Source of the DNA: Pantoea cypripedii
GTDB taxonomy: Bacteria; Pseudomonadota; Gammaproteobacteria; Enterobacterales; Enterobacteriaceae
NCBI RefSeq assembly: GCF_002095535.1
Contig: NZ_MLJI01000002.1
Coordinates: forward strand, 9,786-73,785
Direction of reading: 5' to 3'
DNA: 64,000 nucleotides
Shown: positions 18,211 through 26,997 of the stretch, piece after piece
Layout of the letters: every line of letters starts with the position of its first letter
Numbering within the stretch: the stretch's first letter is position 1
Program-made: the position numbers and the translations under genes
The notes under the pieces: generated by a model
The model's database searches: none
Seen by the model: the letters and a program-made list of their open reading frames with translations, nothing else
Told to the model about the DNA's origin: nothing

Positions 18211-19809
18211 ATGTGTGCAATGAAAGGGTTAAACCGCCGACAGTTTCTCGCCAGTTCCACCGTCATCACCGGCGCGGCGCTGCTGCCCTGGTCCTTTTCC
18301 ACGCAGGCGGCAGCGGTTGCCAGCAGCACGGCGAGCGGCACGCCGCGTAAGGGCGGGGTACTGCGTATCAGCGTCGATCAGGCCGTAACCATGCTGAATC
18401 CGCAGCAGGCGCGGGTAAACCCGGAATATCTGGTGGCAGAACTGTTATACAGCGGCCTGACGCGGCTCACTCAGGATATGAAGGCTGAAGCCGATCTCGC
18501 CCAATCCTGGCAGCCGAGTGCCGACCTGAAGCAGTGGACCTTCACCCTGCGTCCCAACCTGCGTTTCAGCGATGGCACGCCCCTGAATTCCGCCGATGTG
18601 GTCGCCAGTTTGCAGGCGATCCTCGACCCGAAAAATGCCTCGCCAGGGCAGCACAATATCGGCTCGATCAAAACCGTCAGCGCCAGCGATGCCAGCACGG
18701 TGGTGATTGAGACGGATGCACCCTATGCAGATCTGCCGGTGATGCTGGCCTATCCCGATGCGAAAATCATTCCGGCCAGTATCGCCAGCGGCGATCTGAC
18801 CCGACTGAATAAAGAAGCCGTGGGTGCCGGGCCCTTTAAGCTGGTGTCGTACGATCCGGAACGAAAAATTGTCGTCGCCCGTAACCCGCATTATTACGAC
18901 CCGCAGCGTCCTTATATTGATGGCGTTGAGGTGATGGTGTATCCGGACGGTATCGCCGAAAGTTCGGCGCTGATTGCCGGTGATACCGATCTGATGATGT
19001 CGGCCCAGGCGAGCGAATTTACCCGCCTGTCAAAATCGGCCGGGATCCAGCCGCTGCGTGTGGCGTCCGGTCAGTTCCTCAATATCAACATGGGCTGCGA
19101 TCAGAAACCTTTTAACGATCCACGCGTACGTCAGGCGCTGGCGTTGTGTGTCGATCGTCAGGCCACGGTGGATTTTGTGGCTAACAGCCTGGGGACCGCC
19201 GGTGAAGATAACCCGGTCAACAGCGCTTACCCCTACTATGCCCAGCTGGCAAAAAAGGCGGTGGATTACAGCAAAGCCAAAGCGCTGCTGGCCGAGGCAG
19301 GCTATCCGAACGGGCTGGATTTGAAGCTGATTGCCTCGGACAAACCCTCCACGCGCACCCAGCTGGGGATCGCGCTGCGCGAAATGGCGAAACCGGGCGG
19401 TTTCCGCATTGAAGTGCAGACCATGGCGCACAGCACCTATCTCGACCAGGTGTGGAAGAAGGGCAATTTTTATGTCGGTTTCTACAATATGCAGCCGACG
19501 CCGGATGCGGTGTTTTCTCTGCTCTACACCTCGACCGCTGCGTGGAATGAAACGCGCTGGAACAATGCCGATTTCGATGCTGCCGTCAGTGCCGCGCGTG
19601 AAACGGCGGATGCTACTCAGCGCACCAGCCTGTATGGCAAAGCGCAGCAGCTGATGTATGACGAAGTGCCGTCGCTGATCCCCACTTTCTTTGATCTGCT
19701 GGCCGCCAGCCGTGACTACGTCGGCGGTTACCATCTGCATCCGCGCGGGGCGGTGTTCCGGTTGGACCACGTCTGGCTGACGGACAAAGCACCGAAGCGT
19801 GCGGTGTAA
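18211..19809 (+). CDS. Peptide/nickel-type ABC transporter substrate-binding protein (SBP family 5)
   Basis: A 532-residue binding protein of the DppA/OppA family. The N-terminus has a twin-arginine signal (LNRRQFLASS followed by a hydrophobic stretch and AAA), so it is likely exported folded by Tat. Mature motifs include LAQSWQPSADLKQWTFTLRP, LRFSDGTPLNSADV and NINMGCDQKPFNDPRVRQAL. The gene sits 18 bp after the M20 gene and 9 bp before the first permease, all in one operon. The ligand is unknown; di- or oligopeptides or modified peptides are plausible given the peptidases around it. Confidence 0.9.
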   Translation: MCAMKGLNRRQFLASSTVITGAALLPWSFSTQAAAVASSTASGTPRKGGVLRISVDQAVTMLNPQQARVNPEYLVAELLYSGLTRLTQDMKAEADLAQSWQPSADLKQWTFTLRPNLRFSDGTPLNSADVVASLQAILDPKNASPGQHNIGSIKTVSASDASTVVIETDAPYADLPVMLAYPDAKIIPASIASGDLTRLNKEAVGAGPFKLVSYDPERKIVVARNPHYYDPQRPYIDGVEVMVYPDGIAESSALIAGDTDLMMSAQASEFTRLSKSAGIQPLRVASGQFLNINMGCDQKPFNDPRVRQALALCVDRQATVDFVANSLGTAGEDNPVNSAYPYYAQLAKKAVDYSKAKALLAEAGYPNGLDLKLIASDKPSTRTQLGIALREMAKPGGFRIEVQTMAHSTYLDQVWKKGNFYVGFYNMQPTPDAVFSLLYTSTAAWNETRWNNADFDAAVSAARETADATQRTSLYGKAQQLMYDEVPSLIPTFFDLLAASRDYVGGYHLHPRGAVFRLDHVWLTDKAPKRAV

Positions 19810-19818
19810 GGAGCGCCC

Positions 19819-20766
19819 GTGACCGCAAGTTATCTGCTGAAGCGCTTTCTCCTGATGATCTACACCCTGCTGGTGGTGTCGTTGCTGGTTTTTGGTATCA
19901 CCCAGCTGCTGCCCGCTGATGCCGCTGTCACGCTGCTGGGGCAAAACGCCACGCCGGAAGCGCTGGCAGCGGTCCGTGCGCGGCTCGGGCTGGATGCGCC
20001 AGCCTGGCTGCAATACTGGCACTGGCTGACCCACGCGCTGCACGGCGATTTTGGTGTCTCGATGCGTAACGGGCTGGCCGTGGCACCGACGCTTATCACC
20101 GCGCTGTCGCGTTCTTTGCTGCTGGCGGTGTGTGCGCTGGTGCTGATGCTGATTATCGCTATCCCGCTGGGTATCTGGGCCGCAGTACGTCGCGGTAAAA
20201 CCGCCGATGTGCTGGTCAGCGTGCTCTCCTATGTGGGCATCTCGTTTCCCGAGTTCGTCACCGCCACCCTGGTATTGCTGCTGTTTGCCGATGTCTGGCA
20301 GGTACTGCCCGCCACCGGCTATGTGCCGCTGACGGAGAATTTTGTCAGTGGCGTGCAGCATCTGATTCTGCCGTCAGTCACGGTGGCGTTAATCCTCGTG
20401 GCGCATGTGTCGCGTATGGTGCGTTCCGAAATGGTCGATGTGCTGCATACCGATTACATCCGCGCTGCCTGGCTGAAAGGCTTATCGCGTCGGCGCATTC
20501 TGTGGCGGCATGCGCTGCGCAATGGTCTGCTGCCCACCATCACCATTGTGGCGCTGGATGTGGGGTATCTGCTGGGCGGCATCGTAGTGGTGGAGGAGAT
20601 CTTCGCCATTCCGGGGATTGGCCGGGAGCTGATTGTTGCGGTGCAGGCGCGCGACCTGCCGACCATCCAGGCCGGGGTAATGATCCTCGCCGCGACCTAT
20701 TCGGTGGTGAACTTCCTCGCGGATGTTGCCTACGTCATGCTTGATAAACGGATTACCTATGCCTGA
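19819..20766 (+). CDS. Peptide ABC transporter permease (DppB type)
   Basis: A 315-residue inner-membrane permease. It has the typical first helix, a periplasmic loop, and five further helices containing the BPD signature DYIRAAWLKGLSRRRILWRHALRNGL at about 211-236 (EAA loop that docks the ATPase). The start is GTG with GGAG upstream. It overlaps the next permease by eight bases, indicating coupled translation. It pairs with the downstream DppC-type protein. Confidence 0.92.
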   Translation: MTASYLLKRFLLMIYTLLVVSLLVFGITQLLPADAAVTLLGQNATPEALAAVRARLGLDAPAWLQYWHWLTHALHGDFGVSMRNGLAVAPTLITALSRSLLLAVCALVLMLIIAIPLGIWAAVRRGKTADVLVSVLSYVGISFPEFVTATLVLLLFADVWQVLPATGYVPLTENFVSGVQHLILPSVTVALILVAHVSRMVRSEMVDVLHTDYIRAAWLKGLSRRRILWRHALRNGLLPTITIVALDVGYLLGGIVVVEEIFAIPGIGRELIVAVQARDLPTIQAGVMILAATYSVVNFLADVAYVMLDKRITYA

Positions 20767-21586
20767 TATCCTGAAACGCCTGATCCGTTCGCCACAGGGC
20801 GCGGCGGGATTGCTGATTTTGCTGGTGGCGCTGCTGATGGTGATCGGCGGGGCGCATGTCGCGCCCTTTGATCCGGAAGCCATCTCCATCCTCAGCCGCT
20901 ATAAACCACCGGGTGCAGAACACTGGTTCGGTACCGACCAGATGGGACGCGATATTTTCAGCCGCGTGTTGGTGGGTGCCCGTGCCACCATTCTGCTTTC
21001 CTTGCTGGCGACCGCGCTGGCGATGGTGATCGGTGCCGTGCTGGGCACCGCCAGTGCCTACCTGGGCGGCAAAATTGATGAATTCACCATGCGTACCATG
21101 GATGCGGTGATGGCCATTCCCAGCCTGCTGTTTGCGCTGCTGATTGTCAGCACCCTCGGGCAAAGCAGCCTGAATGCGGTGCTGGCGATCACCATCGCCT
21201 TTGTGCCCGGCATGGTGCGTATCGCGCGCAGCGTGGCGCTGGCCGCACGCCAGCAGGACTACATCAATGCCGCCATCGCGCGCGGCGAAGCGGGGCACTA
21301 CATCATTTTGCGCGAGATGCTGCCAAATATTCTTGCGCCGATCATCGTCGAAGCCACCATTCGCGTGGCGTTCGCCATCATGTTATTTGCCACCCTGAGT
21401 TTTCTCGGATTAGGCGCGCAGCCCCCGGAACCGGAGTGGGGGCTGATGGTGTCCGAAGCGCGGGATTACTTCTTTAATGCACCGTGGATGATGCTGATCC
21501 CCGGTCTGGCGATCGCGCTGGTCGCTATTGGTTTTAACCTGCTGGGCGATGGCCTGCGCGATGTACTCAATCCGAGGAACCATTAA
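20759..21586 (+). CDS. Peptide ABC transporter permease (DppC type)
   Basis: A 275-residue permease. HWFGTDQMGRDIFSRVLVGA near the N-terminus is the hallmark of DppC/OppC partners. The EAA loop reads DYINAAIARGEAGHYIILREMLPN. I start it at the ATG at 20759, inside the end of the preceding gene. A longer frame begins at 20723 but would overlap 44 bases and adds no family sequence. The stop overlaps the ATPase start by one base. Confidence 0.92.
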   Translation: MPDILKRLIRSPQGAAGLLILLVALLMVIGGAHVAPFDPEAISILSRYKPPGAEHWFGTDQMGRDIFSRVLVGARATILLSLLATALAMVIGAVLGTASAYLGGKIDEFTMRTMDAVMAIPSLLFALLIVSTLGQSSLNAVLAITIAFVPGMVRIARSVALAARQQDYINAAIARGEAGHYIILREMLPNILAPIIVEATIRVAFAIMLFATLSFLGLGAQPPEPEWGLMVSEARDYFFNAPWMMLIPGLAIALVAIGFNLLGDGLRDVLNPRNH

Positions 21587-23226
21587 TGAACCTGCAGAAC
21601 AATGCGCCGGTGCTGGCGGTGGATAATTACAGCCTCGATTATGCCCTGCAGGGGGGAGATACCCTGCCGGTACTGCGGGAGATCAGCTTCCAGGTGATGC
21701 CGGGTGAAGTGCTGGGTCTGGTGGGCGAGTCCGGTTCCGGTAAAACCACGCTGGGATGGGCGATTATGCGCTGGCTCGCCAGCAACGCGCTCGAACGTAA
21801 CGGCGATATCCGTTTACAGGGGCAGAGCCTGCTCAGCCTGCCTTCGCCACAACTGGCGGCGCTGCGCGGCGCAAAACTGGGCATGATTTTTCAGGATCCC
21901 AGCGCTTCGCTGAACCCGACGCTGACGCTGGGGGAACAGGTCACGGAAGTGCTGCGGCGTCATCGCGGTCTGTCGGCGCGCGAAGCGCAGGAGCTGGGGG
22001 AATCGCTGCTCAGGGATGTGGAGTTAAAAAAACCGGCGCAAATGATGAAGCGCTATCCGCATCAGGTGTCTGGCGGTGAGAAACAGCGCATCCTGATCGC
22101 CACGGCTTTTGCCTGCCAGCCCGATTGCCTGATTTTTGATGAACCGACCACGGCGCTTGATGTGATCAGCTCGGCGCAGATCCTTGATCTGTATGAACGC
22201 CTGCGTGAAGAAACCGGAGTGGCTTCTTTATATATCTCCCACGATCTGGCGCTGGTGGCGAAAGTCGCCGACCGGGTTTGCGTGCTGGAGCGGGGCCGTA
22301 TTATCGAAGAAGCTGACAGCCGCACCCTGTTCAGCACGCCGCAACATGCCTACACCCGCAGGCTGATTGAAGCGGTCCCCAATCCGCAGCAGCGTCTGCT
22401 GCACGATGCGCCGGGCAGCCAGCCGCTGCTGTGCCTGAATGAACTCACCATCGATTATGGTCGCCACGGACTGCTTGATCGTCTGCTGAAGCGCCAGGCC
22501 AATGTCACACGCGCCGCCAATGCCGTATCGCTGACTGTGCATCAGGGAGAAATCCTCGGCGTGGTCGGGGAATCGGGGTCGGGTAAATCCTCACTGGCGC
22601 GCGCCATCAGCGGCCTGGTGCCGTTTCAGGGGGCGATCGATTTCTGCGGTTATGACATCTATGGTCGTGCGCAGATGGACAAGGATTATCGTCGCCGGGT
22701 ACAGATGATTTTTCAGCACCCGGATGCATCGCTCAATCCACGCATGACAATTGGCGAGATCATTGCCCGTCCGCTGCGTCTGTATGGCCTGCCGGAAGGG
22801 GAAACCGAGGCGCAGGCGGTGGCGCGCTTGCTGGAAGAAGTCCGCCTGCCTGCCGATTTTGCCTCGCGTTATCCGCACGCCTTATCTGGCGGGCAGAAGC
22901 AACGCGTTGCTATTGCCCGCGCCTTTGCCTGCCCGCCGGATCTGGTGATCTGCGATGAAATAACTGCGGCTCTCGATGTCTCGGTGCAGGCCACCATTAT
23001 CGAACTGCTGCTGGAACTGCGCCGTCGCTACGGCACCGCGTACCTGTTTATTACCCACGATCTCAATCTGATCCGCCAGATAGCCCACCGCGTTGCGGTG
23101 ATGTATCGCGGCGATGTGGTGGATGTGGTGCCGGGCGACGCCATGTTGCAGCAGGCACAGCATCCGTATACCCGTGCACTGCTTGAGGCGGTTCACGTTC
23201 CTGAATCCTCTAAATCTGTGGCATGA
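21586..23226 (+). CDS. Fused double ATP-binding protein of a peptide ABC transporter (DppD-DppF fusion)
   Basis: A 546-residue protein with two complete ABC modules. Module 1 has Walker A GESGSGKTT near 48, signature VSGGEKQRILIA near 162 and Walker B LIFDEPTTALD near 182. Module 2 has Walker A GESGSGKSS near 328, signature LSGGQKQRVAIA near 433 and Walker B VICDEITAALD near 453. Most Dpp/Opp systems encode these as two genes; fusions like GsiA or YejF are well known. In module 2 the Walker B Pro is Ile (DEIT). It drives the two permeases before it. Confidence 0.93.
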   Translation: MNLQNNAPVLAVDNYSLDYALQGGDTLPVLREISFQVMPGEVLGLVGESGSGKTTLGWAIMRWLASNALERNGDIRLQGQSLLSLPSPQLAALRGAKLGMIFQDPSASLNPTLTLGEQVTEVLRRHRGLSAREAQELGESLLRDVELKKPAQMMKRYPHQVSGGEKQRILIATAFACQPDCLIFDEPTTALDVISSAQILDLYERLREETGVASLYISHDLALVAKVADRVCVLERGRIIEEADSRTLFSTPQHAYTRRLIEAVPNPQQRLLHDAPGSQPLLCLNELTIDYGRHGLLDRLLKRQANVTRAANAVSLTVHQGEILGVVGESGSGKSSLARAISGLVPFQGAIDFCGYDIYGRAQMDKDYRRRVQMIFQHPDASLNPRMTIGEIIARPLRLYGLPEGETEAQAVARLLEEVRLPADFASRYPHALSGGQKQRVAIARAFACPPDLVICDEITAALDVSVQATIIELLLELRRRYGTAYLFITHDLNLIRQIAHRVAVMYRGDVVDVVPGDAMLQQAQHPYTRALLEAVHVPESSKSVA

Positions 23227-23237
23227 AGAGACTCTGA

Positions 23238-24461
23238 ATGAAACCTGAAGATTTGATCCATCATATTGATCGTGAATATTGCCTGAGTTTCCTGGCGAAA
23301 ATGGTGCAGCACAAAAGTTATAGCGCCACAGACGGTGAACGTGAGTTAGCCCGCTACATGGCCGCGCAGATGAGCGAACTGGGGCTGGAAGCTGAGCTGC
23401 AAAACGTGCCCGGCGATCGTTTCAACGCCATTGGTCGTCTGGCGGGTAGTGGCGGGGGGCACAGCCTGCTGTTTAACGGCCACCTCGATACCAATCCGGT
23501 GACCGAAGGCTGGACTGTGGATCCCTGGGCGGGAAAAATTGACGAGCAGTTTATTTACGGCATCGGTGTTTCCAATATGAAAGCCGGGGATGCGGCCTAT
23601 TTCTGCGCCCTGAAAACCCTGATTGATGCCGGTGTGAAACTGAAAGGTGATGTAATCCTCACCTACGTGGTGGGTGAGTTGCAGGGCGGCATTGGTACCC
23701 TGGCGGCGATAGAGCAGGGGGTACGCGCCGATTACTTTATTAACGCCGAACCCACCGATTTACAGGCGCTCACCATGCACGCCGGATCGCTGATGTTCAC
23801 CATCGAACTGACCGGCGATACCCGTCATCTCTCCAAGCGCGAAGAAGCGGTGGATGCGATTGCGGCGGCGGTGGAGCTGATCCCGCAAATTAACAGCATG
23901 ACCTTCAGCGGTGCCAGAAGCGAAGAACATCTGAAAGTGAACCGGGGCCATATTGGCACGGTGCACGGTGCGCTGGGTCGCGAACTGGAAGAGTGGCGCC
24001 CGCCGCAGGTGGCGGACTTCGTGCGGCTGAAAGGTTCTGCCCGTTTCGCGCCAGGGCAGACCGTGCAAGGCGTGCTGGCCGATCTCCAGGCATTGCTGGA
24101 TCAACTCTGCGCCCGCTATCCGGGTTTGAAAGCAGAGCTGTTTGACGATGGTGTGCGGGATAAACCGACCATGCTACCGTTTGAAGTCTCGCCGGAATCC
24201 GCGATTGTGAAAGCGGTGAATCATGGCTGGCAGCGCGTGCGGGGTACACAGCAACCTACCGGCGTCATCACCCCACCGGCATTTTTTGGTACCGATGCGG
24301 CGCATTTTTATCAGCATGCCGGTATGGAAGGTATCGTCTGCGGTCCTGGCGGCAAGTACAACACCATGCCGGATGAGCGTGTGGAGATTAGCGACTTCCT
24401 TGATATGGTGCGGATCTACCTGCTGGCGATCCTCGAAATCTGTCAGCCGGTTGAGGCCTGA
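23238..24461 (+). CDS. M20-family peptidase/deacylase, second of two
   Basis: A 407-residue M20 enzyme, only distantly like the first M20 protein of the operon. Zinc-site motifs are LLFNGHLDTNPVTEGW (His, Asp), YGIGVSNMKAGDAA (where family members have Asp in GxGxxDMK, this has Asn: SNMKAG) and the region VVGELQGGIGT, in which relatives have a Glu-Glu pair but here only one Glu is visible. Both changes fall on metal-site positions, so activity or metal use may differ from standard ArgE/DapE. It lies 11 bp after the ATPase and 2 bp before the M24 gene. Confidence 0.85.
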   Translation: MKPEDLIHHIDREYCLSFLAKMVQHKSYSATDGERELARYMAAQMSELGLEAELQNVPGDRFNAIGRLAGSGGGHSLLFNGHLDTNPVTEGWTVDPWAGKIDEQFIYGIGVSNMKAGDAAYFCALKTLIDAGVKLKGDVILTYVVGELQGGIGTLAAIEQGVRADYFINAEPTDLQALTMHAGSLMFTIELTGDTRHLSKREEAVDAIAAAVELIPQINSMTFSGARSEEHLKVNRGHIGTVHGALGRELEEWRPPQVADFVRLKGSARFAPGQTVQGVLADLQALLDQLCARYPGLKAELFDDGVRDKPTMLPFEVSPESAIVKAVNHGWQRVRGTQQPTGVITPPAFFGTDAAHFYQHAGMEGIVCGPGGKYNTMPDERVEISDFLDMVRIYLLAILEICQPVEA

Positions 24462-24463
24462 TT

Positions 24464-25575
24464 ATGCGACAGGATGCACTGACCCGCCTGCGCGCAGCGA
24501 TGCAGCAGGCTGACGTTGAGGTGATGCTGATTGACCATGGCGAAATGCTGGCGTGGCTGACCGGTTACACGGTATCGGAAACCCTGTATCGCGCCTGTCT
24601 GGTGCCCCTCTCCGGCGCACCCTGGATGGTACTGCGGCAGCTGGATGAGGTGCCCTGTCGCACACAATCACCAGGATTAGCGGTGGTCAGCTATCCCGAC
24701 TGGCCGATCCCTGGCAAACCGTGGCAGACAGCCTGACGCAGCGCGGTTATGCCACTGCCAAAGTCGGCGCTGATTTTTATTCCTACGGTATGACGGTGCA
24801 CAGCTGGCAGCAGCTGTCCCGCCATTTGCCGGGCGTGGAATGGCGCGATTTGACCGGCATCAGCGATACGCTGCGCAGTATCAAAAGTGCCTCTGAGCTG
24901 GATGCGCTGCGCCACGCCGCTGCCATTGCCGACTTTACCATGCGGCAGATAGGCAGCACAGTGACCGCTGGCTGGCGTGTGCGTGATGTTGCCGCGCTGG
25001 CGGCCAGTCATTTTCTGGAGCAGGGTGCGGACACCGGGGAAACCGGGCCGATTGTTATCGCCAGCGGTGACAGCGGGTTTCTGCATGCCAGCAGTCATGA
25101 GCAACGTCTGCAACGCGGCGATATTCTGCATGTGGAACTGATCCCGAAAGTGAATCATTACAGCGCCCGCGTGATGCGGCCGTTTGTGGTGGGAGAGATA
25201 AGTCAGGCGCAGCACGAGCTGGCACAGCAACTGCTGGCGATTCAGGACCGGCAAATCGCGGCGATGAAGCCAGGGATGCTGGCGAGTGAGGTGGATGCAC
25301 TGGCACGGGATGCGTTGCTCAACAGCGGCTTACGCACCGCCTTCAGCAATGTCACCGGCTACGCGCTGGGGCTGTACACGCGCACGCCACGCCCGAGTGA
25401 CTTCTCCGGTGCGTTTCATCCCGGAGCGCACTGGCAACTCGAAGCCGATATGGTGTTCCATATGTACCTGTCTGCCCAGGGGATGGCGTTCAGTGAAACG
25501 GTGCGGGTGACGGCTGCGGGTGGTGAACGGCTGACCAGAGTGACGCGCCAGCCTGTCGAATTGGCTGCCGGTTGA
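24464..25575 (+). pseudogene. M24-family metallopeptidase (Xaa-Pro aminopeptidase type), one-base frameshift
   Basis: Two frames (24464-24736 and 24721-25575) make one M24 protein of about 370 residues. The N-terminal creatinase-like domain ends ...VVSYPDW; the catalytic domain follows (DTGETGPIVIASG, RGDILHVELIPKV, HPGAHWQLEADMVFHMYL). Adding one G to the GG at 24702-24703 gives DWADPWQTVADSL and restores the frame. Several residues that bind metal in true aminopeptidases look changed, as in M24 non-peptidase or ectoine-hydrolase relatives. It is the last gene of the peptide operon. A sequencing error is as likely as a real mutation. Confidence 0.8.
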
Positions 25576-26985
25576 TCACGGGGTGCGAACATCCGCATTG
25601 CCATAAGCTGCGCTTAGGTCGTGGAAACTGATGTCCTCCCCAATTTCCCACAGCAGACGCAGCAGTCTGGCTGCCGTCATCCCTTTCGGGCATCCCTGCT
25701 GGCGCAGCAGTTGTAGCTGTTGCTGCTGAGATACGTCCAGCATGGATAAAGGCGGCCAGACTCGCCGGATCCAGTTCAGTTCTTCTATTAACAGGATCGA
25801 TTTGTAGGCAGACAGGCACAACCCCTTTAATTCGGCGTCTGCCGCAGGAAGACCCGCAATTTTCAGTGCAGACAGCGCCTGAGCGGGTCTGATATTGGAG
25901 TTTTTCAGGCTGAAAAGCATCATGCCAAGTTGTTTCAGCTGCGTCATATTGCCGGTCGGACACACCATGTGCCAGTGTATCTGCACCATTTCCTTCAGAT
26001 GAACGATGAACTTCAGCGCATTACGCACCAGAGACATGCTCATGCTCACCCGAGCATTAAAAAGCAGCCGCCAGAGATCGGCCACGGCCATCGCGGGCGC
26101 AGGTTCCTGGCAAAGCAGGTTGATCAGCTGATCACATTTGGTGCCGGTGGCAGAGCTGGTCCAGTTGCGGTCAAACCATTGCTGCTGTTCTTCCGTTGGG
26201 CTGGCTTTAAAGGCTGATTGCGATAGTTTGACCAGCGGCAGGCTCATTTTCTCTTCAGCAAGCTCCATCACAACGAACAACTTCATTGCCGTCATCTCAT
26301 GATAATCGGGCAGAGATTGCAGCGCGACCAGCAGGTCCATCTGGCAATGGTATTGATGACGCAGACTTTGCAGGTTTTGTAAGACCCACTCGACCTCCTC
26401 CTCTTTGACGTCAATATTTAAGGCGACGGAGGCCTGGCTGAGAATGGTGATGTCCGGGATATCATCGGCGCCGAGCAATGCGCGTCGAAACTGTGCCGGG
26501 CGAAGCTCCAGGTGACCCAATTCTTTTTGCAGACGCATCGCTAACGAATACTTGCCAATTTTTTCGTTCTGGCAATGCAGTTTTTCCCAGGTTGTGTTGA
26601 TCAGCGTCTGGTGTTCTCTGGAAACATGGGATCGGAGCACTGTCAGCGCGCTTTCCACGCTCGGCAACCCGACGTTTATCTTACCTTGCAGAAACTGATA
26701 AACCCCTTTTGCCGTCAACTGGCGAACCTGTTTAGCGCTGAGGGTTAATAACAGCCTCTCCACCTGGTTTACCGGGTTTCCTGTGGCAAGAATCTCGCGC
26801 CAGTGTGTTTTATATTGCGTTTTCAGTGCGTTCAGTGCTGCGGTTCCATGCTTCTGGCCGAAGTGGTGGTGGCTTTGTTTCACGGTGGCGATGCTGGTGC
26901 TGAGTTGTCCCGGCCTGGTGGTGGCCGGGGCTGCTGTGGGTGGGGCAGTGATAAACGATGATGAAGGTACGCGTAAACTCAACAT
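25576..26985 (-). CDS. Large repeat protein A of a four-member paralogous family, function unknown
   Basis: A 469-residue protein I cannot assign to a known family. Residues 1-40 are rich in Ser, Thr, Pro and Ala (SSSFITAPPTAAPATT), as in type III secreted proteins. From about 55 on, helical units of roughly 70 residues repeat, each with a leucine-rich start (VERLLLTL, RLQKELGH, DLLVALQS, DQLINLLC, QLGMMLFS, QLQLLRQQ), then LT/MT-x2-QL-like and IS/VS-x3-V-x2-AL segments. The last unit has RLLRLLWEIGEDIS, almost the same as in protein B (KLLRLLWEIDEDV). It lacks the acidic tail of its paralogs. The stop abuts the convergent M24 gene. It lies 12 bp after gene B on the same strand, so they form an operon. 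Confidence 0.75.
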   Translation of the reverse strand: MLSLRVPSSSFITAPPTAAPATTRPGQLSTSIATVKQSHHHFGQKHGTAALNALKTQYKTHWREILATGNPVNQVERLLLTLSAKQVRQLTAKGVYQFLQGKINVGLPSVESALTVLRSHVSREHQTLINTTWEKLHCQNEKIGKYSLAMRLQKELGHLELRPAQFRRALLGADDIPDITILSQASVALNIDVKEEEVEWVLQNLQSLRHQYHCQMDLLVALQSLPDYHEMTAMKLFVVMELAEEKMSLPLVKLSQSAFKASPTEEQQQWFDRNWTSSATGTKCDQLINLLCQEPAPAMAVADLWRLLFNARVSMSMSLVRNALKFIVHLKEMVQIHWHMVCPTGNMTQLKQLGMMLFSLKNSNIRPAQALSALKIAGLPAADAELKGLCLSAYKSILLIEELNWIRRVWPPLSMLDVSQQQQLQLLRQQGCPKGMTAARLLRLLWEIGEDISFHDLSAAYGNADVRTP

Positions 26986-26997
26986 GGGAATTCCGTA

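Noticed and set aside
19030..20361. 443-codon open frame on the minus strand
   Set aside because: It lies wholly opposite the binding-protein and permease genes, has a His/Gln/Arg-rich composition typical of antisense frames in GC-rich genes, and no family features.
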